A stretch of DNA of 64,000 nucleotides from Poriferisocius sp965200775 (GCA_965200775.1 OZ241383.1:1240001-1304000), one strand, 5' to 3'. Shown: positions 9,082 to 17,508, counted from the first letter of the stretch. The notes: generated by a model from the sequence alone, not told the origin. Made by a program: numbers and translations.

Positions 9082-11067
9082 ATGAGGAACAAGAAGAACA
9101 TGAAACACCTATCGCTGCTGCCACGCCCGCGCTCCCGGGACTCCCGACACGGGGCCGCAATCGGGGCGATTCTGTTCTCTCTGCTGGCTTTGTTCGCCAC
9201 AGCCTGCAGCACCGGTTCGGAGGGCCAATCCAACGGCCTGTCGGCGACCAGCATCGATCAGGTGCTGCCCGACGGCCTGTTCGATGCCCTGGAGCGCATC
9301 TCGGAGATGCCCGACGGCCAGGAGGCCCCTGATGGCTCGGAAACACTGCCCGACTCCGGGGATCAAGGCACGGACTTCACTGCCAACGTGGACGACCAGC
9401 CCGGCGAGCAGTACGAGACGTTGGTACCGGCACAGGCTGACACCGAAACCGAGCTGACCGAGGAAGAGCTGCTGAAGATGCGTGACGAGGCTTTCGTGGA
9501 CTACTCCCGTTGCATCCGCGACGAGGGGTTCTCCGACTTTCCCAACATCGACAGCTCCCAGATCGTGGATCAGGCCTCGTTCCTGGCCGCCATGCAGGAG
9601 GCCGGGGTGAGCTTCACCCAGCCCGGTTTGGCCCAAGCCCTTCAGGCCTGCGCCGGAGTCTTCAGCGAGCTGATCTCCCTCGCTCCCCAGCAGGACACCA
9701 ACGCCCAGCAAGTGGAGCGGGAAGAGAACGCAGTGGCGTTCGCCCAGTGCATGCGAGACCAAGGCGTGGATGGGTTCCCCGACCCCGACTTCGCCCAGTA
9801 CCCCGGCTCGGGGTTCCAAGGCGGTGGCGACAACGGGGCGAACATCACCCCCGAGATCAGAGCGGCGCTGCAGGTGTGTCTGCCGGTGATGGGCGGGCAG
9901 CCGCCCAACGAGGCTGCCGCGGCCCCAACATCTCAGGAACCGGCTACCGCCGAATCCACGCAAACCGCCGACGCCGGCACCCCCGACTCGCAGCCCGCCA
10001 CCCAAACGGCCACCCAGACGGCCACTCAGGAGCCCACGCAAGAGTCCACCCAGGGTGCTACCGCTTCGCCCGGTCCCACGGTCAGCGCCGGCATCCTGCG
10101 TGACACCGAGGAGCTGAACACCGCCGAGGTAGTGCGGCGCGACCTGATCGACACCGAGGAGTTTTCCGGGACGCTGGGCTACGGCGACCCCGAACCGTTC
10201 TACACCAACACCACGGGCATCGTCACCGGTCGCCTCCCCGAGGAGGGCGAGGTGCTCGGTGTTGGTGATGTTCTGTTCGAGGTGAACGGCTACCCGATTG
10301 TGCTCCTGGAGGGTGACCGTCCCATGTACCGCCGATTTTCGCGGCTCATGGACGACGGACCCGACGTGCGGCAGCTCGAACGGGCCCTGGTGGCCATGGA
10401 CATTCCCGGCTCCGACCACCTGTACGTGGATGACGACTTCAACGTCCTCACCGAAAACGTTATTGCGGAATGGCAGAACCGCCTCGGGGTGGAGGAGTCA
10501 GGTGAGATCGAGGTGGGCTTCGTGGTGTTCATCACCAAGCCCTTCCGCATCTCGGCCGTGAACGTGATCGAGGGGCAGACGATTTCGTCCCAGATGGCCG
10601 CTTTCACCATCACCGGCCAGAGCCAGGAGATCATCAGCAACCTCGACCCCAACGACGCCGAGATCGTGAACGCCCTCGACCGGGTGGAGGTGGAGCTGCC
10701 CGACGGCCGCATCGTGCCAGGCGCGGTGGCAGAGGTGGCCAGGGTTGCCACCCGGGAGATCAACCCCCAGACCGGGGCACCGGGAGACCCAACCATCGAG
10801 GTGACCATCGTGCTGATCGACGGCGAGGCGTCGGCCCGATTCGACGCCGCCCCGGTGGACTGGACCATTACCAAGCAGGTGACCCCCGACGCCCTGGTGG
10901 TGCCCGCCTCGGCGCTCATTGCCACGGTGGACGGTGGTTTCTCGGTGGAGGTGGTGGCCGACGGTTCAACCCGGCTGGTTCCGGTTGAGGTGGGCACCTA
11001 CGTAGATGCCTTCGTCGAGATCACCGGCGGCAACCTCCAGGTGGACGACCGGGTGCGGATTCCCTAG
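9082..11067 (+). CDS. MacA-like membrane-anchored lipoprotein adaptor with twin cysteine motif
   Basis: A 661-residue exported lipoprotein. The signal peptide ends in the lipobox LFATAC with lipid Cys42. Residues about 135-155 and 213-235 hold two related motifs, SRCIRDEGFSDFP and AQCMRDQGVDGFPDP, seen in many actinobacterial secreted proteins of unknown role. A low-complexity Thr/Gln/Ala linker follows (about 295-335). From about 345 on comes an HlyD/MacA-type adaptor with an embedded peptidoglycan-binding-like segment (VRQLERALVAMDI to EWQNRLGVEESG). It precedes an ATPase and a MacB/FtsX permease, so it should be the external part of that efflux complex. An inner ATG at 9100 is an alternative start. 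Confidence 0.82.
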   Translation: MRNKKNMKHLSLLPRPRSRDSRHGAAIGAILFSLLALFATACSTGSEGQSNGLSATSIDQVLPDGLFDALERISEMPDGQEAPDGSETLPDSGDQGTDFTANVDDQPGEQYETLVPAQADTETELTEEELLKMRDEAFVDYSRCIRDEGFSDFPNIDSSQIVDQASFLAAMQEAGVSFTQPGLAQALQACAGVFSELISLAPQQDTNAQQVEREENAVAFAQCMRDQGVDGFPDPDFAQYPGSGFQGGGDNGANITPEIRAALQVCLPVMGGQPPNEAAAAPTSQEPATAESTQTADAGTPDSQPATQTATQTATQEPTQESTQGATASPGPTVSAGILRDTEELNTAEVVRRDLIDTEEFSGTLGYGDPEPFYTNTTGIVTGRLPEEGEVLGVGDVLFEVNGYPIVLLEGDRPMYRRFSRLMDDGPDVRQLERALVAMDIPGSDHLYVDDDFNVLTENVIAEWQNRLGVEESGEIEVGFVVFITKPFRISAVNVIEGQTISSQMAAFTITGQSQEIISNLDPNDAEIVNALDRVEVELPDGRIVPGAVAEVARVATREINPQTGAPGDPTIEVTIVLIDGEASARFDAAPVDWTITKQVTPDALVVPASALIATVDGGFSVEVVADGSTRLVPVEVGTYVDAFVEITGGNLQVDDRVRIP

Positions 11068-11092
11068 CCGGCCCCCTCCCCCCTCCCCCACC

Positions 11093-11782
11093 ATGCCTGC
11101 TCGAACCGTTCTGGAGCTGCGCCGGGTGGTCAAGAGCTACCCCGGCACTCCCCTCGTCCCGGCCCTCAATGGCGTGGATCTCACCATCCGTGCCGGCGAG
11201 CTTGTCGCGGTGGTCGGGCCTTCCGGGTCGGGCAAGAGCACCATGTTGAACATCATGGGAGCGCTCGACCGCCCCAGCTCCGGCGAGGTGGTGGTGGACG
11301 GCCAGGCCCTCTCCAGCCTGTCCGACCGTGAGGTGGCCGGTGTGAGGGGCCATCGCATCGGGTTCGTGTTCCAGCAGTTCCACCTGCTCGAAGGGCTTAC
11401 GGCGCTGGACAACGTCGCCACCGGCAGCCTCTACCAGGGTCGCCGTCTGCGGGTGCGGCGCCAGGCAGCTCAGGAGGTACTGCATCGGGTGGGGCTCGGC
11501 CTCCGGCTCGACCATCGACCGGGCAAGCTCTCCGGCGGCGAACGCCAGCGAGTGGCCATCGCCCGGGCGTTGGTGGGCGACCCGGCCATCGTGCTGGCCG
11601 ACGAGCCCACCGGGAACCTCGATTCCCAGACCACCGAGGAGATCCTGAACCTGTTCCTGGAGCTGAACCGGGCGGGTGCCACCATCGTGATCATCACCCA
11701 CGACAGGGAGCTGGCCGGCCGGATGCCCAGGTCGGTGGCCATCCTCGACGGCCGCATCAGCCACGACTCGACGGCAAGCTGA
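11093..11782 (+). CDS. ABC transporter ATPase, MacB/LolD type
   Basis: A 229-residue ATPase. Walker A is GPSGSGKST (residues about 40-48), the Q-loop is VFQQFHLL, the signature is LSGGERQR and Walker B is IVLADEPTGNLD, the last typical of the MacB/LolD/FtsE group. It powers the neighbouring permease for export of peptides, lipoproteins or drugs. The ATG at 11093 sits 25 bases after the adaptor stop; frames opening earlier inside the adaptor gene are not needed. Its last codons and stop are copied in the 67-base junction duplication that follows. Confidence 0.95.
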   Translation: MPARTVLELRRVVKSYPGTPLVPALNGVDLTIRAGELVAVVGPSGSGKSTMLNIMGALDRPSSGEVVVDGQALSSLSDREVAGVRGHRIGFVFQQFHLLEGLTALDNVATGSLYQGRRLRVRRQAAQEVLHRVGLGLRLDHRPGKLSGGERQRVAIARALVGDPAIVLADEPTGNLDSQTTEEILNLFLELNRAGATIVIITHDRELAGRMPRSVAILDGRISHDSTAS

Positions 11783-11877
11783 CATGACACCGTCCCGCAG
11801 CAAGCTGCGAACCAACCGGCCCGCATATCACCAACCGGCGGCAAGCTGACATGACACCGTCCCGCAGCAAGCTGCGA
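11772..11877 (+). repeat. 67-base-period duplication at the ATPase/permease junction
   Basis: A 39-base sequence at 11772-11810 recurs exactly at 11839-11877, an offset of 67 bases. The copied part includes the end of the ATPase gene (GGCAAGCTGA) and the first 27 bases of the permease gene. The first copy opens a 21-codon reading frame, 11784-11849, which starts with the permease N-terminus (MTPSRSKLR) and ends with the ATPase-like AAS plus TGA. Each TGA is followed by one base and then an ATG, which permits termination-reinitiation through the duplicated region. Confidence 0.95.
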
Positions 11878-13056
11878 CCGGGCGACGTCTTGTCGCTTGG
11901 CACTCTGGGGCTGAGAACCCGCAAGGGCCGCACCGCTATGGCCTCCATCGGCATCGCCATTGGGGTGGCGTCGCTCATCGCCCTGGTGGGCATCATCAAC
12001 TCCGGAGAAGCCGACGCCCAGCGCGACCTCCTGGAGCAGGGCATCGACGTGCTGGAGCTGACCCCCGGCACCTCCTTCGCCGAAGACCCGGAGCTTCTCC
12101 CCGACGCCGCTGCTGCCATCGACACCCACATGAAGGAGGTAAGCGTGGTGGCCTCCATCCGCCGGGTGCCGGCCACCCTCCGCAAGACCGACCTAATCCC
12201 CGAGGTGGAAACCGGCGGTATCCGGATCTTCGCGGTGGAAGCCGACGACCTTGACCTGCTTATCCCCCTAAGGGGCGGGGTGGCCACCGGTCGTTTCCAC
12301 GATGCCGCCACTTTGCAGGTTCCCACCGTGGTTCTGGGGGCCGACACCGCTGAGGTGCTCGGCTTCGACGAGCTGCGGGCCAAACCCACCGTTCACATCT
12401 CGGGCCACGACTTCGCGGTTATCGGCGTGCTCGAACCTTTCACCATCAGCCAGGGACTCACCCTGAACCGGTCTGCGCTAATCGGCTTCCCGGTGGCCGA
12501 GGAGCTTTACGACGCCGATCCCAATCCGGAGCGCATTTGGGTGCAGGCCCCGCTCGATTTGATCGAGAAAGTGAGGGAACTGCTTCCCCGCCAGGCCAAT
12601 CCCGAGGCCCCCGGCGAGGTGGCGGTGTCGTCACTCGACCTCGACGCCCGGGAGATCATCAGCGAGAACTTCGAGTCGCTGCTCAGGCTGTTGGTGGTGG
12701 TCATCATCGTGGTGGGGGCCATCGGGGTGGGCAACATCATGTTTATCTCGGTGCTGGAGCGGCGGGGGGAAATCGGGGTGCGCCGGGCGCTGGGGGCCAA
12801 GAAGACTCACATCGCAGCTCAGTTCCTCATCGAATCGATTCTTCTGACCGCTCTCGGGGGGCTGGCCGGGATTACGCTTGGCCTGGTCGTGGTGGCCGTG
12901 GTTACCCAGGTGCTCGACTGGCCGATGACATTGGAGCCGGCCTTCATCGCCATCGGCTTGGCCGTGACCGTGGGTGTGGGGCTGGTGTCGGGCCTCTACC
13001 CGTCGTGGCGGGCCTCCCGGATGGACCCGGCCGAAGCGGTCCGCCCCGCGGCCTAG
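11851..13056 (+). CDS. ABC transporter permease, MacB/FtsX family
   Basis: A 401-residue permease with the MacB plan: a first membrane helix after the TRKGRTAMASIGIAIGVASLIALVG segment (residues about 25-50), a large external domain (about 55-275), then three helices near residues 280-305, 335-360 and 370-392, with the family motif RRGEIGVRRALGAKKTHI and the ending SWRASRMDPAEAVRPAA. It pairs with the upstream ATPase and the lipoprotein adaptor. The true ATG is 11851; an identical start lies 67 bases upstream in the duplicated junction but is closed by a stop at 11847. Confidence 0.95.
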   Translation: MTPSRSKLRPGDVLSLGTLGLRTRKGRTAMASIGIAIGVASLIALVGIINSGEADAQRDLLEQGIDVLELTPGTSFAEDPELLPDAAAAIDTHMKEVSVVASIRRVPATLRKTDLIPEVETGGIRIFAVEADDLDLLIPLRGGVATGRFHDAATLQVPTVVLGADTAEVLGFDELRAKPTVHISGHDFAVIGVLEPFTISQGLTLNRSALIGFPVAEELYDADPNPERIWVQAPLDLIEKVRELLPRQANPEAPGEVAVSSLDLDAREIISENFESLLRLLVVVIIVVGAIGVGNIMFISVLERRGEIGVRRALGAKKTHIAAQFLIESILLTALGGLAGITLGLVVVAVVTQVLDWPMTLEPAFIAIGLAVTVGVGLVSGLYPSWRASRMDPAEAVRPAA

Positions 13057-13083
13057 TGTCGGTGCTTGCTGCGGCCTAGTGTC
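13048..13083 (+). repeat. 13-base duplication over the permease stop codon
   Basis: The sequence GCGGCCTAGTGTC occurs at 13048-13060, where it contains the permease stop TAG, and again at 13071-13083, just before the next gene. The offset is 23 bases. It is one of several end-of-gene duplications in this window. Confidence 0.85.
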
Positions 13084-13089
13084 AGACCC

Positions 13090-14292
13090 ATGACCATCAC
13101 CCACGATGAGTTCCGGGAGCGCACCCAGCAGTTTCTGGCAGCCAACGCCGTTCCCCGCAGCGATCCCCCGGTGGAATGGACCGAAGCAGCGCTGGTTGCC
13201 GAGTGCCGCAAGTTCCACGGCGCGCAAGCGGACGCCGGGCTGGGGGGCATCATCTATCCCCCCGAATTCGGCGGGCAGGGGCTAGACAAAAGCTACGTCG
13301 AGGTGTTCAACCGGGAGCTTTCCGGCTACCAGGCTCCGCTGGTGCCTGCGGCCATATCCCACGGCATGTGCCTGCCCGTGCTCAACGACTTCGGCACCCC
13401 CGAGCAGCGCACTCGCCACCAGGCGGCAATCATCCGCTGCGATGAGATCTGGTGCCAGATGTTCTCCGAGCCCGGCGCCGGTTCCGATGTGGCGTCGCTG
13501 GCCACCCGAGCGGTGCGAGACGGCGACGAGTGGGTGCTGAACGGCCAGAAGGTGTGGACCTCGGGGGCCCAGTACTGCGACTACGGCCTGTGCGTGGCCC
13601 GCACCGACCCCGACCAGCCCAAGCATCGGGGGTTGTCCATGTTCATTGTGGACCTGTCGCTACCCGGCGTGGACATCAGACCCCTGCGCCAGATCAACGG
13701 AAGCTCGCACTTCAACGAGATCTATCTCACCGATGTCCGGGTCGGACATGACTGTTTGGTGGGGGGCGAGGGCGACGGATGGCACGTGGCGGTGACCATG
13801 CTCATGTACGAACGGGTGGCCATCGGGGCCGGAGGGTCGGGGGCCATGTCCGGCCGAGCCGGTTTCCGGTCGTTGATCGAGCACGCCCGGGCCCAGGGCC
13901 GCAGCGCCGACCCGGTGGTTCGTGATGCCCTGGCCGACATCTACATCCGCGAGCGCATCCAGACCTTCATCGGTATGCGGATCCGCCAGGCCGCCGAGGC
14001 CGGGAAGGCCCCTGGCCCGGAGGGGTCCATCGCCAAGCTCAACGCTGCCCTGTTGGGCCGCCGGGTGTCGGATGTGGCCATTGAGTTGGCCGGCCCCGCC
14101 GGTCAGGCCTGGGACCGGGCGGACGAGGACGGCGATCAGTGGGCCGGAGCCGTAGCCGGTGCGCCGGCCATGGCCATCGCCGGGGGAACCAACGAGGTGC
14201 AGCGCAACATCATCGGCGAACGGGTGTTGGGCCTGCCCAAAGAACCTGACCCCTTCAAGGGCCAACCCTGGGCAGAGGTTCCTCGCTCCTGA
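13090..14292 (+). CDS. Acyl-CoA dehydrogenase
   Basis: A 400-residue acyl-CoA dehydrogenase. The flavin/substrate segment MFSEPGAGSDVASL (residues about 130-143) and the C-terminal GGTNEVQRNIIGERVLGLP are clear. The glutamate used as base in the short/medium-chain enzymes (E in YEGT) is glycine here, as in many FadE proteins, so the base must lie elsewhere. It oxidises acyl-CoA with transfer to ETF. The ATG 13090 is used; it follows the MacB-like permease by 33 bases. Physiologically it belongs with the downstream acyl-CoA dehydrogenases rather than with the transporter. Confidence 0.93.
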   Translation: MTITHDEFRERTQQFLAANAVPRSDPPVEWTEAALVAECRKFHGAQADAGLGGIIYPPEFGGQGLDKSYVEVFNRELSGYQAPLVPAAISHGMCLPVLNDFGTPEQRTRHQAAIIRCDEIWCQMFSEPGAGSDVASLATRAVRDGDEWVLNGQKVWTSGAQYCDYGLCVARTDPDQPKHRGLSMFIVDLSLPGVDIRPLRQINGSSHFNEIYLTDVRVGHDCLVGGEGDGWHVAVTMLMYERVAIGAGGSGAMSGRAGFRSLIEHARAQGRSADPVVRDALADIYIRERIQTFIGMRIRQAAEAGKAPGPEGSIAKLNAALLGRRVSDVAIELAGPAGQAWDRADEDGDQWAGAVAGAPAMAIAGGTNEVQRNIIGERVLGLPKEPDPFKGQPWAEVPRS

Positions 14293-14297
14293 TAGCG

Positions 14298-14311
14298 CTC
14301 CCGGCTGGGAG
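14298..14311. terminator. Possible small bidirectional terminator hairpin
   Basis: CTCCC at 14298-14302 can pair with GGGAG at 14307-14311 around a GGCT loop, between the convergent acyl-CoA dehydrogenase and coaE genes. There is no U-tract, so this is only a weak candidate. Confidence 0.3.
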
Positions 14312-14319
14312 GGGGCCTT

Positions 14320-14937
14320 CTAGTTCCCGGTGAGGGCCGCCCACACCCGGTCGACTGCCGCCTTCAGCTCCCCGGGACTTCGGTCGTTGACGATCACATG
14401 GTCGGCCAGCGCTCGGCGCTCGGCGTCGGAAGCCTGGCTGGCCATCCGGGCCCGGGCTTGCTCCTCGGTGAGCCCCCGTTCGATCAGCCGGGGCAGGCGC
14501 ACCGCTTCGGGCGCCTGGGCCTCCACCACCACAACCTCGGTGTAGCCCCTGCCCGAATCCAGCCTCCCCAGCCTGCTCTCGGCCAGCACCGCCATGTCGA
14601 GCACCGTCACCTGCGTTTCTCCCCTGCCGGCCAACTCCCGAAGCAGAGCGTCGAGTTCGGCGTTGATGGCCGGGTGGCTGATCGACTCCAGTGCGGCCAA
14701 CCGGTCGGGGTTGGCGAACACCTCGGCGGCCACCTTCGCCCGGTCAATGCGGCCCCGCTCGTCGAGGATTCCCGGCCCGAAGGCGGCAACGACACCCTGC
14801 TCGGCCCGCCCGCCGGGGGCCAACACATCCCGTCCGATGGCGTCCACATCGATCACCGCAGCGCCCAGCTCGCCGAACCGGGCCGCCGCCGTCGACTTAC
14901 CCGCTCCGATCCCCCCGGTGAGGCCCACCACCAGCAT
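14320..14937 (-). CDS. coaE: Dephospho-CoA kinase
   Basis: A 205-residue kinase of the last step of coenzyme A synthesis, ATP plus dephospho-CoA to CoA. The P-loop is GLTGGIGAGKST at residues 5-16, followed by the family segments VIDVDAIGRDVL, the DEXX-like VLDMAVLAESRLG, and the lid region RLIERGLTEEQARARMASQ. The chosen start is ATG 14937, which places the P-loop at the normal distance; a longer frame to 15009 adds 24 residues with no family match. It is convergent with the acyl-CoA dehydrogenase at 13090. Confidence 0.95.
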   Translation of the reverse strand: MLVVGLTGGIGAGKSTAAARFGELGAAVIDVDAIGRDVLAPGGRAEQGVVAAFGPGILDERGRIDRAKVAAEVFANPDRLAALESISHPAINAELDALLRELAGRGETQVTVLDMAVLAESRLGRLDSGRGYTEVVVVEAQAPEAVRLPRLIERGLTEEQARARMASQASDAERRALADHVIVNDRSPGELKAAVDRVWAALTGN

Positions 14938-15026
14938 GGCCGAGAGGCTACCCACTGTCACCCAACGCCGAGATACCGCCGGCCCGACGGGGCTTATTCT
15001 CGCTCCCAAACCGAAGCCTCATACGG

Positions 15027-15109
15027 TCGTCACACCGCGCACGTAGCCTTGATGCCATTTCTCCGGTGATGTGGCCAAAATCAACATCGTCACACCGCGC
15101 ACATAGCCT
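15027..15109. repeat. Pair of 23-base direct repeats in the coaE/dehydrogenase intergenic region
   Basis: The sequence TCGTCACACCGCGCACGTAG with following CCT occurs at 15027-15049 and, with one change (A for G), at 15087-15109. The spacing is 60 bases. The repeats sit in the 202-base divergent region between coaE and the acyl-CoA dehydrogenase at 15140, the second copy ending 30 bases before that gene. They may be operator sites or a chance duplication; neither copy is a good palindrome. Confidence 0.8.
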
Positions 15110-15139
15110 CGACCCTCCCGGTACTGGCAGACTTGGGCC

Positions 15140-16327
15140 ATGCGTGTCGAGCTGACCGATGACCAACTGGCCCTCCAGCACGAGCTGCGGGGCTACTTCG
15201 CCAACCTGATGACCGACGAGGTGCGGCAGAAAATCCGCCATACCGAAACCGAGGCAAATGAGCACTACAAGGAGTTGATCCGCCAGATCGGCAGCGACGG
15301 CTGGCTGGGCGTGGGCTGGCCAATCGAATACGGCGGCAAGGGGTTCACCCCCATCGAGCAGTACATCTTCTTCAACGAGGCGTGGGCCGCTCAGGTGCCG
15401 GTGCCTTTCCTCACCATCAACACGGTGGGGCCGACCATCCGGGAGTACGGCACCGACCGCCAAAAGGACTTCTTCCTGAAGAAGATCCTGGCCGGGGATA
15501 TGCACTTCTCCATCGGCTACTCCGAGCCCACCGCTGGAACCGATTTGGCCGCTCTCAAAACCCGGGCGGTACGCGACGGTGACGAGTGGGTGGTCAACGG
15601 CCAGAAGCAGTTCACCAGCCTGGCCTACGACGCCGACTACATCTGGCTGGCCGCTCGCACCGACCCCGACGCCCCCGCTCACAAGGGCATCACCATGTTT
15701 CTTGTGCCCACCGACGACCCCGGTTTCGACATCCAACCGTTCATCACGATGGGCGGCTCCCACACCACTTCCACGTTCTACGACAACGTGCGGGTACACG
15801 ACTGGCTCCGGGTGGGCGAGGTGAACGGAGGCTGGGGCCTCATCACCAACCAGCTCAACCACGAGCGGGTATCGCTGTGCGCTTCCGGGGGTATCGCCAA
15901 CGTGGTGAACCAGGCGGTGGATTGGGCCAAGGAGGCCAAGCTGCCCGATGGGCGAAGGGTGATCGACCAGGAGTGGGTGCAGGTGAAGCTGGCCGAGTCC
16001 CGAGCCCGGGTTGAGTTCCTCGACCTGTTGAACTGGAAGGTGGCCCACGAGAGCACGGGGAGCGGCAGCGTGAACCCGGCGCTGGCCTCCACCATCAAGG
16101 TGTGGGGCTCGGAGTCGATGCACCTCATCTACTCGGGGTTGACCGAGGTGGTGGGCGCCACGGGCCACCTCAAGAAGGGCTCCCCTCACGCCGAGTTCTC
16201 CAGCCGCCTGGAGGAGTCGTACCGGGGCTGTTGGGTTTTGACCTTCGGCGGGGGCACCAACGAGATCCAGCGGGACATCATCGGCATGGCCGGTCTCGGC
16301 CTGCCCCGCGAGAAGCGCCGCAAGTAG
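15140..16327 (+). CDS. Acyl-CoA dehydrogenase, subunit 1 of a probable heteromeric pair
   Basis: A 395-residue acyl-CoA dehydrogenase with the substrate loop GYSEPTAGTDLAALKTRA and the C-terminal flavin segment FGGGTNEIQRDIIGMAGLGLPR. The central flavin-binding motif normally seen as R-E-Q-F-G is not conserved (DGRRVIDQEWVQVKL instead). In mycobacterial FadE pairs such as those for cholesterol side chains, the two subunits each supply only part of the flavin site. The next gene has the missing motif, so the two probably form an alpha2beta2 enzyme. Start ATG 15140. Confidence 0.92.
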   Translation: MRVELTDDQLALQHELRGYFANLMTDEVRQKIRHTETEANEHYKELIRQIGSDGWLGVGWPIEYGGKGFTPIEQYIFFNEAWAAQVPVPFLTINTVGPTIREYGTDRQKDFFLKKILAGDMHFSIGYSEPTAGTDLAALKTRAVRDGDEWVVNGQKQFTSLAYDADYIWLAARTDPDAPAHKGITMFLVPTDDPGFDIQPFITMGGSHTTSTFYDNVRVHDWLRVGEVNGGWGLITNQLNHERVSLCASGGIANVVNQAVDWAKEAKLPDGRRVIDQEWVQVKLAESRARVEFLDLLNWKVAHESTGSGSVNPALASTIKVWGSESMHLIYSGLTEVVGATGHLKKGSPHAEFSSRLEESYRGCWVLTFGGGTNEIQRDIIGMAGLGLPREKRRK

Positions 16328-16362
16328 AGCGGCCACCCCACAACGCAGGAAAGGGACGGGAC

Positions 16363-17472
16363 ATGGACTTCACGCTGAACGAGGAGCAGCAGGCCGTGGC
16401 CGAGCTGGCCAACCGGATCATGGGTGACCACCTCGACATGGAGCGGCATATGGAGATCGAGGCGGAAGGTGAATGGTTCGATCGCTACTTGTATGCCGAC
16501 CTGGCTTCGGCAGGGTTGGTGGGCATCGGCCTGGGCGAGGACGTGGGCGGTGGCGGCTTGGACCTGATCGCCGTGGGGCAGCTGCTCGAGGCCCAGGGAC
16601 GCCATGTGGCCCCTGTGCCTCTGTGGAGCGGGAAGTTGGCCGCCCTGGCAGTGGACACCTTCGGCAGCGATGAGCAACGCCGCCGGGAGCTGCCCGGCTG
16701 CGCCGACGGGTCGAACGTGCTGACCCTTGGGCTGCAGGAGTATCTGAACGACGACATCACCAGCCCCACGGCCCGGGTGGTGGACTCAAAGATGGTGGGC
16801 ACCAAGGAGGTTGTGGAGTTCGCGGCCCATTCCTCCAAGATCGTGGTGGTGGCCGGGCTGGACGACGGCACCGACAACGGCACCACCAGCGGCACCGGCC
16901 TGTTCCTGGTTGACCTGTCCGACGAGGCGGTTACCACCGAAGTCGGTGTGTCCACCCGGTTGCAGCCCGTCCACCAGGTGAGCTTCTACGGGGCTCCGTG
17001 CGAACCCCTCGGCCCGGCCGACGGGGTATCGGTGAAGTGGCTGGCCCAGCGAGCGGTGGCCCTGCTTTGCGCCACCCAGGTGGGCGTGGTGGACCGGGCT
17101 CTTCGGCTGGCCGCGGAGTACACGTCGGAGCGGGAGCAGTTCGGCCGTCCGGTGGCCACCTTCCAGGCCGTCACCCAGCGCCTGGCCGACCAGTTCATGC
17201 ACACCGAAGCAGTGCGGCTGTGTACCTACGCCGCTCTGTACGACCTGGCCCAGGGCAACGACGCCTCCGTCCGGCTGCCCATCGCCAAGTGGTACGCCTC
17301 CCACTGGGCACACGACGTGGCCCACGCCACCCAGCATGTCCACGGGGGCATGGGGGTTAGCGTGGATTACCCCCTCCACCGCTACACCCTGTGGAACAAG
17401 CACATCGAGTGCAGCCTGGGGGCGGGTACTCAACAGCTCCGCACCCTCGGTTCCCTCCTTGCCACCGGCTAA
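16363..17472 (+). CDS. Acyl-CoA dehydrogenase, subunit 2 of a probable heteromeric pair
   Basis: A 369-residue acyl-CoA dehydrogenase-like protein. It has the central flavin contact SEREQFGRPVATFQAVTQRLAD (about residues 257-278) and a C-terminal VHGGMGVSVDYPLHRY, but lacks the terminal GGTNEIQR motif. This is complementary to the preceding gene. The start is ATG 16363, with GGAAAGGGACGG just upstream; open frame further upstream only reflects overlap with the previous gene. The gap between the pair is 35 bases. Substrate not inferable beyond a bulky acyl-CoA. Confidence 0.9.
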   Translation: MDFTLNEEQQAVAELANRIMGDHLDMERHMEIEAEGEWFDRYLYADLASAGLVGIGLGEDVGGGGLDLIAVGQLLEAQGRHVAPVPLWSGKLAALAVDTFGSDEQRRRELPGCADGSNVLTLGLQEYLNDDITSPTARVVDSKMVGTKEVVEFAAHSSKIVVVAGLDDGTDNGTTSGTGLFLVDLSDEAVTTEVGVSTRLQPVHQVSFYGAPCEPLGPADGVSVKWLAQRAVALLCATQVGVVDRALRLAAEYTSEREQFGRPVATFQAVTQRLADQFMHTEAVRLCTYAALYDLAQGNDASVRLPIAKWYASHWAHDVAHATQHVHGGMGVSVDYPLHRYTLWNKHIECSLGAGTQQLRTLGSLLATG

Positions 17473-17508
17473 CCGCCTGGCTACTCGCTCCCTCCTAGCC
17501 ACCGGCTA
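17452..17508 (+). repeat. 20-base duplication over the dehydrogenase stop region
   Basis: TCCCTCCTTGCCACCGGCTA at 17452-17471 covers the last codons and the start of the stop codon of the acyl-CoA dehydrogenase. It recurs at 17489-17508 with one mismatch, 37 bases downstream, in the convergent gap before the esterase gene. Confidence 0.85.

Noticed and set aside
9960..10050. Short tandem repeats that could suggest a CRISPR-like or minisatellite locus
   Set aside because: They are in-frame codons of the Thr/Gln linker (ATQTATQ) of the lipoprotein; there are no spacers of constant length.
15789..16014. Possible frameshifted extra genes within the acyl-CoA dehydrogenase
   Set aside because: Only alternative-frame shadows; the main frame is uninterrupted with all motifs.
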